From: DASXHY01 sp036272195
Lineage (GTDB): Bacteria > Verrucomicrobiota > Verrucomicrobiia > Limisphaerales > DASXHY01
Direction: 5' to 3'
Assembly: GCA_036272195.1 (NCBI GenBank)
Contig: DATAZE010000049.1
Span: 1-64,000 of the forward strand
DNA length: 64,000 nt
Shown: in pieces, positions 8,213 through 14,605 of the stretch
How the letters are laid out: every line of letters starts with the position of its first letter
Position numbering within the stretch: position 1 is the first letter of the stretch
The notes under the pieces: generated by a model
Databases searched by the model: none
Seen by the model: the letters and a program-made list of their open reading frames with translations, nothing else
Told to the model about the DNA's origin: nothing
Made by a program: the position numbers and the translations under genes

Positions 8213-9625
8213 ATGGAAACCGCACCCACTCCCCCGCCATCCTCGGCTCCGCCGCCGATTATTGCGTCCGTTCCCAAAAAAACCAAAAAAAGTCGCAAGA
8301 CACTTTTCTTCATCATCGGCGGCCTGCTGCTTGTGGTGATAGTGGTGGTAGTGGTCATTTTGCGGGGAAGAAAACCGCCCATTATCGTTCAGACCGAAAA
8401 AGTGGCGCGGCGTAACATCACGGAAGTTGTCGTTGCGAACGGCAAAATCCAGCCGGTCACGGAAGTGATGATCAGTCCGGAAGTCGCCGGCGAAATCGTC
8501 GCGTTGCCGGTCAAGGAAGGCGACCACGTGAAGAAAGGCGACTTGTTGGTGCAAATCAAGCCGGACAATTATCAGGCCACTCGCGACTCCGCGGATGCCA
8601 ATTATCGTTCGGCGCTGGCCAACAAAAGCCTGGCACAGGCGCAATTGGACAAGGCCGAGGCGGAATACAAACGCAACCTCGAATTGTTCCAGCACAAGCT
8701 CGTTTCGGATTCGGTTTTTCTGGACATCAAAACCACCTACGAAGTGGCCAAACTGCAGCTTGAAACCGCATCGCACCAGGTCGACCAGGCCAAGTTCGGG
8801 CTCGACAACGCCAACGCCGATTTGAGCAAGACGACCATTCTTTCCCCGATTACCGGCACTGTCGTCCAGTTAAAATCACAACTCGGCGAGCGCGTGCTGG
8901 GCACGTCGTTCAACATGGGCACCGAAATCATGACGGTGGCCGACTTGAACGAAATGGAGGCGCAGGTGGACGTCGGCGAAATGGATGTGGTGCTGATGCA
9001 TCCCGATCAGAATGCGCGCCTGGAAGTGGATGCGTTCAAAGACCAGAAATTCAACGGCACCGTAACCGAAGTGGCGAATTCAGCGAAGGGTTTCAGCTCG
9101 AGCGCCACCGCGTTGGGCGGAGGCAGCAGCGCGACCGGAGACGCCACCAAGTTTGAGGTGCATATTCGAATCAAGGAAAAGGAACTGTTCCGCCCGGGCA
9201 TGTCAGTGACGGCGGAGATTGAAACGCGTTCGCGCACCAACGTAATGGTAGTGCCCATCGCGAGCGTGACGGCGCGGTTGCCCAAGCCCGCGAAGGATCT
9301 GGCAAAAACGAATTCACCAGCAGCGGGCACGAATGCCAGCGTGGCATCGTCGTCGACCACCACAAACGCGGTGAAGACGGACAAGAAAGCGAAAGAAGGA
9401 CCCAAGCAAATCGATGTCGTGTTTGTGGTGGAAGGCGATCATGTGAAGATGGTCCCCGTGAAAATCGGCATCAGCGACGACAATTACTGGGAGGTAACCG
9501 ATGGTTTGCAGGAGGGACAGGACGTGGTTTCGGGCGGTTATCACGCCATCAGTCACGATTTGGAGGACGGCAAAAAAATCACCAAGGGCCCGGCCCCGAT
9601 GGGCGGTGAGAAGAAAGAAATGTAG
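8213..9625 (+). CDS. macA: MacA-like periplasmic adaptor of an ABC efflux system
   Basis: A 470-residue membrane fusion protein. After a proline-rich cytoplasmic N-terminus, a single membrane helix spans about residues 30-50. A barrel-sandwich (lipoyl-like) half with EVAGEIVALPVKEGDHVKKG follows, then an alpha-helical hairpin of about 75 residues (YRSALANKSLAQAQLDKAEA...), the second lipoyl half (LSPITGTVVQLKSQLGERV) and the beta-barrel part. A low-complexity Ser/Thr/Asn/Ala-rich insert sits at about residues 365-395 before the membrane-proximal domain. It is the first gene of a macA-macB(ATPase)-permease-permease operon, and would bridge the inner-membrane pump to an outer-membrane channel not encoded here. 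Exported substrates are unknown. Confidence 0.88.
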   Translation: METAPTPPPSSAPPPIIASVPKKTKKSRKTLFFIIGGLLLVVIVVVVVILRGRKPPIIVQTEKVARRNITEVVVANGKIQPVTEVMISPEVAGEIVALPVKEGDHVKKGDLLVQIKPDNYQATRDSADANYRSALANKSLAQAQLDKAEAEYKRNLELFQHKLVSDSVFLDIKTTYEVAKLQLETASHQVDQAKFGLDNANADLSKTTILSPITGTVVQLKSQLGERVLGTSFNMGTEIMTVADLNEMEAQVDVGEMDVVLMHPDQNARLEVDAFKDQKFNGTVTEVANSAKGFSSSATALGGGSSATGDATKFEVHIRIKEKELFRPGMSVTAEIETRSRTNVMVVPIASVTARLPKPAKDLAKTNSPAAGTNASVASSSTTTNAVKTDKKAKEGPKQIDVVFVVEGDHVKMVPVKIGISDDNYWEVTDGLQEGQDVVSGGYHAISHDLEDGKKITKGPAPMGGEKKEM

Positions 9626-9675
9626 AGCCCGCCAACGCCGAAAATAGCGGCGGCCACAAATCGCCGCTACCAAAC

Positions 9676-10362
9676 ATGAGCCTCATTCGACTTCACAATA
9701 TTTCGCGCCGCTACCAAATGGGCACGGAAACAGTCCACGCGTTGCGCGAAGTTTCGCTGGAAATCCAGCGCGGCGAATACGTCGCCATCATGGGGCCGTC
9801 CGGCTCCGGCAAATCTACTTTGATGAATCTGCTCGGTTGCCTTGATACACCCACGGCTGGGCAATACGAACTCAACGGCATCCAGGTCAGCGAAATGGAT
9901 GACAACCGGCTCGCCGAAGTGCGGAACAAGGAAATCGGGTTTGTTTTTCAAACCTTCAACCTCCTGCCGCGTTCCGATGCATTGCGCAATGTGGAATTGC
10001 CGCTGATTTATTCCGGCATGCCCAGCGAAGAACGCCGCCGCATCGCGCTCGAAGCGCTGGCAAGCGTTGGTTTGGGCGATCGCATTCATCATCGGCCCAA
10101 CGAACTTTCCGGCGGCCAACGGCAGCGGGTGGCCGTGGCGCGCGCGCTGGTGAATCGGCCTTCGATTCTGCTCGCGGATGAACCGACCGGAAACCTCGAT
10201 TCAAAAACGGGCGAAGAAATGATGGCCTTGTTCGAGCAGCTTTGGAGCAAGGGAAACACAATCATCCTGGTCACTCACGAAGAGGACATCGCCCGGCATG
10301 CCAAGCGGGTCATTCGCATACGCGATGGATTGATTGCCAGCGATGAGCGGATGGATGGATAA
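9676..10362 (+). CDS. macB: MacB/LolD-type ABC transporter ATP-binding protein
   Basis: A 228-residue ATPase of the MacB/LolD/FtsE type. It has Walker A GPSGSGKST at residues 40-48, the Q-loop region EIGFVFQTFNLLPR, the signature LSGGQRQRVAVARAL, Walker B SILLADEPTGNLD and an H-loop in LVTHEEDIA. It lacks the fused permease of Escherichia coli MacB; the permeases are separate downstream genes. It begins about 50 bases after macA and drives mechanotransmission by the FtsX-like permeases. Between it and the first permease lies the four-helix-bundle cassette, whose left inverted repeat begins 6 bases before this gene's stop codon and so overlaps its last codons. Confidence 0.93.
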   Translation: MSLIRLHNISRRYQMGTETVHALREVSLEIQRGEYVAIMGPSGSGKSTLMNLLGCLDTPTAGQYELNGIQVSEMDDNRLAEVRNKEIGFVFQTFNLLPRSDALRNVELPLIYSGMPSEERRRIALEALASVGLGDRIHHRPNELSGGQRQRVAVARALVNRPSILLADEPTGNLDSKTGEEMMALFEQLWSKGNTIILVTHEEDIARHAKRVIRIRDGLIASDERMDG

Positions 10363-10862
10363 ATGGATTGGTGGATTTTTGGATGAACGGTTGGGCGACA
10401 GCTCTCAAAACTGTTTGTTCTTATGGAGTATACAAAACGAAGGAATTTGAATCGAGGATATATGAAACTCGAAGCGTGGCAACGCGGTATGGATTTATTT
10501 GCCATGGCATATCGCATGTCTGGGCATGTTTCTGACTTCAAACTCAAATCGCAATCCAGGGACTCCGCTCAGTCAGTTTCTGCAAACATTGGGGAAGGCT
10601 ATGGCCGTCGTTCACTGCCCGAGTACCTGCAATTTCTCTACATCGCCAAAGGTTCACTTGCCGAAACGCTCACTCGCGCGATAGGGTTCCGTAGCGTCGA
10701 GACCCTGTCCAGCGACGACTTCGAAGAATTTGATAAGCTCCATTACGAAGTGGAAAATAAGCTTTTACGCCTCATCGAATCACTTGAATCCAAGCGCGAG
10801 AGGAATGACTGGCGCGACACATTGCCATCCAGCAATCCAAAAATCCAGCCATCCATTTATCC
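10357..10862 (+). mobile_element. Candidate cassette: four-helix-bundle gene inside a 28-bp inverted repeat
   Basis: The arms 10357-10384 and 10835-10862 are inverted copies of each other with 26 of 28 identical bases. Both consist of GGAT/TGGAT-rich repeated units (GGATAAATGGAT... and ...GGATTTTTGGAT). Together they enclose a single small gene of the four-helix-bundle (23S rRNA intervening-sequence) family. The unit interrupts an otherwise compact ABC-transporter operon between the ATPase and its permease. No transposase and no target duplication are obvious. The call of a mobile or REP-like cassette is therefore an inference from the brackets and from the operon interruption. Confidence 0.6.
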
Positions 10863-10872
10863 TTCCCGATGA
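10462..10872 (+). CDS. Four-helix-bundle protein (23S rRNA intervening-sequence family)
   Basis: A protein of 136 residues if started at the ATG at 10462, which has a GAGG five bases upstream; an ATG at 10423 would add 13 residues. It shows the family pattern WQRGMDLFAMAYRMSGHVSD, then QSRDSAQSVSANIGEGYGRRSLPEYLQFL and a last helix ending LLRLIESLES. These proteins form a pentameric helical bundle and were first found encoded in 23S rRNA insertions. The molecular role is unknown. The stop lies past the right inverted-repeat arm and overlaps the start of the permease gene at 10869. The last residues (SSNPKIQPSIYPS) are thus encoded by the repeat arm itself. Confidence 0.82.
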   Translation: MKLEAWQRGMDLFAMAYRMSGHVSDFKLKSQSRDSAQSVSANIGEGYGRRSLPEYLQFLYIAKGSLAETLTRAIGFRSVETLSSDDFEEFDKLHYEVENKLLRLIESLESKRERNDWRDTLPSSNPKIQPSIYPSR

Positions 10873-12095
10873 ACTTCCTGACCGAGTTACGCGAAGGCCT
10901 GGCGATTTCCTGGAGCGCCATTCGCGCGAACCGGTTGCGCTCCGTGCTTGCCACCCTTGGCATCGTCATTGGGATTGTGACCGTCACACTGATGGGCACC
11001 GCTATCCAGGCGCTGAATCGCTCCTTCGAGAAAAGCATTTCGTTCATCGGCGGCGACGTCCTGTATGTGGATCGAGGCTCGTGGTTCATGCAATCCTACC
11101 AGGAATGGCGGGACTCGCAAAAGCGCCCGGCGCTCTCACTTTCGGAAGCGGATGGTTTGGCGGAACAACTCACACTTTCGAGCGCCGTGACTTCCGTGGC
11201 CTCCACCGATGAGCCGGTGAAATACAAAAAGCATAGCTCAGGAGGGGTTTCGATTGTTGGCACCACCGAGAATTTCATGTTCACCATGGGCTTTTCGATT
11301 GCTGAAGGCCGTTTTCTCTCCGGCCCGGAATGCGATTTCGGCCGACCCGTCTGTGTCATCGGAGCCACCGTGGCCACCAATTTGTTTCCGCACGAACCAC
11401 CGGTCGGGAACAAGGTGCTCATCGGCAATTTGCCGTTTCAAGTTGTGGGCGTGCTCGATAAACAGGGCGGGTTCGTCGATAAGAATGTCGATAACCAGGT
11501 GATGATTCCCATGCCTCAATATATTTCGCATTTCGACGATAGCCCCGACCTGCAAATTCAGGTGAAAGTGAAAGACATGGCGCAGGTGGATGAAGCCAAG
11601 GATGAATTGCGGCTGATCATGCGCCGCCTGCGTCGACTCGCGCCAAATGACCCGGACAATTTCGCCATCAATCAGCAGGACCAGATCCTCACCATGTTCC
11701 ACGCGGTCGCCGGGACTATTGGAGCCATCGGGCTTTTTGTCACCGGACTTTCGCTGTTCGTGGGCGGCATCGGCATCATGAATATCATGTTTGTGTCCGT
11801 GGCCGAACGAACGCGTGAAATCGGCATTCGCAAAGCCATCGGCGCGAAACGGCGAACAATCCTCCTCCAATTTTTAATTGAAGCCGCGAGCATTTGCCTT
11901 ATGGGCGGATTCATCGCATTGGCCATCGCGTGGCCGATGACGTTGTTGATGCAACGGATGATGCCGGCGGAGTTGTCGTTGAATGTGGCTGGTGTCGCGC
12001 TCGGCGTGGCGCTGGTGACGGGTGTGCTGGCGGGATTTTTTCCCGCGTGGCGGGCGGCAAGGATGAACCCGGTGGATGCACTTAGGAACGAATGA
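10869..12095 (+). CDS. MacB-type ABC transporter permease (first copy)
   Basis: A 408-residue FtsX-family permease with the MacB arrangement. One N-terminal membrane helix (about residues 20-42, VLATLGIVIGIVTVTLMG) follows a short amphipathic start, then a periplasmic MacB_PCD domain of about 220 residues. Three C-terminal helices follow, within the conserved block GGIGIMNIMFVSVAERTREI and GIRKAIGAKRRTILLQFLIE. It partners the ATPase at 9676 and the MacA-like adaptor. A second, diverged permease follows, suggesting the functional pump uses a heterodimer. The ATG overlaps the stop of the four-helix-bundle gene. Confidence 0.92.
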   Translation: MNFLTELREGLAISWSAIRANRLRSVLATLGIVIGIVTVTLMGTAIQALNRSFEKSISFIGGDVLYVDRGSWFMQSYQEWRDSQKRPALSLSEADGLAEQLTLSSAVTSVASTDEPVKYKKHSSGGVSIVGTTENFMFTMGFSIAEGRFLSGPECDFGRPVCVIGATVATNLFPHEPPVGNKVLIGNLPFQVVGVLDKQGGFVDKNVDNQVMIPMPQYISHFDDSPDLQIQVKVKDMAQVDEAKDELRLIMRRLRRLAPNDPDNFAINQQDQILTMFHAVAGTIGAIGLFVTGLSLFVGGIGIMNIMFVSVAERTREIGIRKAIGAKRRTILLQFLIEAASICLMGGFIALAIAWPMTLLMQRMMPAELSLNVAGVALGVALVTGVLAGFFPAWRAARMNPVDALRNE

Positions 12096-12103
12096 ACAAT
12101 CAT

Positions 12104-12653
12104 GGTGGGGCGAGACTCCGTCGAGCCCTATCTAATTATGAATCCGAACGATTCAAATATTGAAGTCGGCAGAAAAAATCCATCAACGGGCGTCCACGTT
12201 CATTTTGGAGAATCAACGATAGTGTTGTTGACTGTGACCACTGAAAACAGGATGCCTTGGCTGGCGAATCCGCTTGCCGACCGGCTTCTGCGAGAAACCT
12301 GGCAAGACGCGAGAGCGTGGCTGGTTGGCGACTACCTGTTAATGCCCGATCACCTTCATGCCTTTTGCGCACCCCAAGACTTTTCATTTTCAATTGAGCA
12401 ATGGATGACTTTTTGGAAGCGCGATTTTCGGCGACGACATGGCCGGGAGGATTGGCGCTTTCAATCTCGTGGCTGGCATCATCGCCTTCGCCATGGCGAA
12501 GACCACTCCACCAAGTGGCTTTACATTCAGGAAAATCCGGTTCGTAAAGGACTTGCGAACAGAATCGAGGATTGGCTGTACAAGGGATCAATTCATTACA
12601 TCAGATGGTAACTCGCAACAAAAGATCAGGGCTCGACGGAGTCTCGCCCCACC
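12104..12653 (+). mobile_element. RAYT element bracketed by a perfect 26-bp inverted repeat
   Basis: The arms 12104-12129 and 12628-12653 are exact reverse complements over 26 bases (GGTGGGGCGAGACTCCGTCG... outward to inward). They enclose one REP-associated tyrosine transposase gene, with nothing else between. The element sits 8 bases after the first permease stop and immediately before the second permease, so it interrupts the MacAB-type operon. The right arm is read in frame into the second permease. No flanking target duplication is evident, which fits IS200/IS605-type single-strand transposition. No other copy of this 26-mer was noticed in the window. Confidence 0.8.
12138..12611 (+). 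CDS. REP-associated tyrosine transposase (RAYT, Y1 HUH)
   Basis: A small single-domain Y1 transposase of about 157 residues from the ATG at 12138; an ATG at 12102 would include residues encoded by the left repeat arm. The HUH metal site is seen as MPDHLHAFCAP. The tyrosine helix is seen as WLYIQENPVRKGLANRIEDW, matching the YIxENPVRxGL hallmark of RAYTs. Known RAYTs cleave and join single-stranded REP sequences and are usually single-copy and non-self-spreading. Here the gene sits inside a perfect inverted repeat that could be its own substrate. Its stop codon overlaps an ATG (12605) that opens the downstream permease frame. Confidence 0.88.
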   Translation: MNPNDSNIEVGRKNPSTGVHVHFGESTIVLLTVTTENRMPWLANPLADRLLRETWQDARAWLVGDYLLMPDHLHAFCAPQDFSFSIEQWMTFWKRDFRRRHGREDWRFQSRGWHHRLRHGEDHSTKWLYIQENPVRKGLANRIEDWLYKGSIHYIRW

Positions 12654-13906
12654 GTAGGGGGGCACTCCTTCTCGCCGAGCTAAACGAAAGCTTTCGCATG
12701 GGCATGGGCGCTTTGGCGGCGCACAAGTTGCGTTCGGCGCTCACGCTGCTGGGCGTGCTCATCGGCGTGTTTTCCATCATCGTGGTGATGACCGCCATGC
12801 GCGTCTTGCAGCACAATGTCGAGGAGAACCTCAGCCAGATGGGCGCCCAGACTTTCATGGTCCGCAAGGCTCCAATGATTTTTTTCGACAGCCCGGACGG
12901 ATTTGAAAAATTCCGGCGGCGGAAAAATATCACCATGGCCCAGGTAAAACGGCTCGACGATAAAACAACCTTGCCGGCGAGCATCGGAATGGAAACGTCG
13001 TTTTGGGCGGGTGAAATGCAGACCCGCTACGGAAAAAGCGCCCCCGATGTGCCCGTCTTCGGCGAAACCCCCGGCAGTTTTCCCGCGCATAACTGGATCG
13101 TGCAGGACGGGCGCGCCTTATTGGAAATGGATGTGGACGGCATACGCGATGTTTGCGTGCTGGGCAACAAGCTTGCCGAAACTCTTTTCCCGCACAGCCC
13201 GGCGCTCGGCGAATGGTTAAAGATCGACGGCATCAATTATTTGATCATCGGCGTTCTTGAATCCCGCGGCGGCACGCTCGGCGGCAACCAGGATAATTTT
13301 GTCGTGATGCCCATCACCACCGGCTTGAACCGTTACGGACGCTATGGACGCAGCTTGAATGTGCTTGTGGAGGCGCGCGATGCGGCGAGTTACAACGCCA
13401 CGGAGGAGGAAGTGCGCGGCGCGTTGCGGGTCATCCGCAAGGTGCCGCCGGGAGAGGAGGACGACTTCGAGCTTTTTTCCAACGATTCGATGATCTCGCA
13501 GTTCAACGATTTCACGCGCGCAGTCCGCATCGGCGTGGCACTGGTCAGTTCGATCGCGCTGCTCGCCGCCGGGATCGGCATCATGAACATCATGCTCGTC
13601 TCCGTCACGGAGCGAACGCGCGAAATCGGCATCCGCCGCGCCGTGGGTGCGAAGAAGCGCAACATCATGGCACAATTCATCATGGAAGCGATCGTGTTGT
13701 GCGAGGTGGGCGGCGTGATCGGCGTGGGGTTGGGTATACTCGGAGGAAATGTCCTGGCACTGGTCTTGAAATTGCCGCCGGTGATCCCGGTGGATTGGGT
13801 GGTGCTGGGCCTGTTGATTTGCTCGGTGGTGGGAGTTGTGTTCGGGACTTATCCGGCGTTTAAAGCGGCGAATCTGGATCCGATTGAGTCATTGCGATAC
13901 GAATGA
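12605..13906 (+). CDS. MacB-type ABC transporter permease (second copy), start altered by RAYT insertion
   Basis: An FtsX-family permease with MacB_PCD. The first helix is in LRSALTLLGVLIGVFSIIVV, followed by a periplasmic domain and three C-terminal helices in AAGIGIMNIMLVSVTERTRE and IRRAVGAKKRNIMAQFIME. Aligned by eye to the first permease, native sequence begins at about LLLAELNESF (near base 12665), where the paralogue has its start codon. Here no ATG is present at that place and the frame continues back through the RAYT right arm. The best present start is ATG 12605, overlapping the RAYT stop (ATGGTAA). This adds a non-native leader (MVTRNKRSGLDGVSPHRRGA). ATG 12698 would lose the amphipathic start. 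A new, coupled start is inferred. Confidence 0.85.
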   Translation: MVTRNKRSGLDGVSPHRRGALLLAELNESFRMGMGALAAHKLRSALTLLGVLIGVFSIIVVMTAMRVLQHNVEENLSQMGAQTFMVRKAPMIFFDSPDGFEKFRRRKNITMAQVKRLDDKTTLPASIGMETSFWAGEMQTRYGKSAPDVPVFGETPGSFPAHNWIVQDGRALLEMDVDGIRDVCVLGNKLAETLFPHSPALGEWLKIDGINYLIIGVLESRGGTLGGNQDNFVVMPITTGLNRYGRYGRSLNVLVEARDAASYNATEEEVRGALRVIRKVPPGEEDDFELFSNDSMISQFNDFTRAVRIGVALVSSIALLAAGIGIMNIMLVSVTERTREIGIRRAVGAKKRNIMAQFIMEAIVLCEVGGVIGVGLGILGGNVLALVLKLPPVIPVDWVVLGLLICSVVGVVFGTYPAFKAANLDPIESLRYE

Positions 13907-13921
13907 ACGTTTTCCTGCGAA

Positions 13922-13951
13922 CGCTGACGTCCCGCCGGCGGGACGTCAGCG
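13922..13951. repeat. Perfect 30-bp palindrome
   Basis: Fifteen bases (CGCTGACGTCCCGCC) are followed directly by their reverse complement, 15 bases after the permease stop. There is no loop and no T-run, so it is a poor classical terminator, though it may still end the operon by a cruciform or hairpin. Its right half, extended (GACGTCAGCGCTCCC, 13942-13956), occurs again inverted at 53698-53712, near the 5' end of the lytic transglycosylase gene. That points to a dispersed repeat family. Confidence 0.85.
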
Positions 13952-13980
13952 CTCCCAGGATTGAAAGCCGTTCTCGGACG

Positions 13981-14508
13981 TTATTTCGAATCCGAAACAA
14001 TCGCTTTCACCTTCAGCCGCCGATTTCCTTGCGAGGTAAAAACAATGATCTCGTTCGTCACGACGTTACTGGTTTTTTTGGTTAAATCGATCGTGGCTTC
14101 GATTTTTCCAGAGGCGCCGGCGGTAAGAGTCCACGGTTTCGATGGCAGGCTCGCCACCGTGCAATCACAAGTGGTGCTCGTGTCGTAAATTACCACCGGG
14201 CCGGAAGAGACATTCGTCAGGTTGAACGTGAACGGCGCTTTCAACTCACCGGTTTTTGCGCGGTATTCCTTCGAAACTGTATCCCACACCAGGATATTCG
14301 GCACCATGCTGTCACCCGAATCCGGCGGCAGTGTGACCGGAGGTTGTGAGGGTTTATTGGTTTCGCTTGGTGATGGAATTATCGGAGTGATCGGAGTTGC
14401 CGGCACAGGCCGCTCCGGTTTTTGCCCGGAAATTTTGCAGCCACCCACCAGCGCCAGCGACAAGGCCGCGAGGAACGGAAAATAAATTGTGCGCGTGAAC
14501 GAAAACAT
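13981..14508 (-). CDS. DUF1573-domain lipoprotein
   Basis: A 175-residue protein with a lipoprotein signal (FPFLAALSLALVGGC, lipobox LVGGC, Cys at about residue 24). A proline/threonine-rich linker to about residue 65 follows, then a DUF1573-like immunoglobulin fold: FTFNLTNVSSGPVVI followed by the STTCDCTVASLPSKPWTL element, with a C-x-C pair, and ending in strands with TNEIIVFTSQGNRR. DUF1573 proteins are abundant in Verrucomicrobiota and Bacteroidota and act at the cell surface or in the periplasm in unknown ways. It converges with the MacAB-type operon and diverges from the phosphoesterase gene, with a 97-base gap that must hold both promoters. Confidence 0.82.
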   Translation of the reverse strand: MFSFTRTIYFPFLAALSLALVGGCKISGQKPERPVPATPITPIIPSPSETNKPSQPPVTLPPDSGDSMVPNILVWDTVSKEYRAKTGELKAPFTFNLTNVSSGPVVIYDTSTTCDCTVASLPSKPWTLTAGASGKIEATIDLTKKTSNVVTNEIIVFTSQGNRRLKVKAIVSDSK

Positions 14509-14605
14509 CGTATCACTTGTACGTCATCCGGTTGTCACAAACAAGTTTCGGAATCGCCAAAAATTTGGAATTGCTGAATGACTTAGTGCGGGAGATTCTT
14601 GAGCC

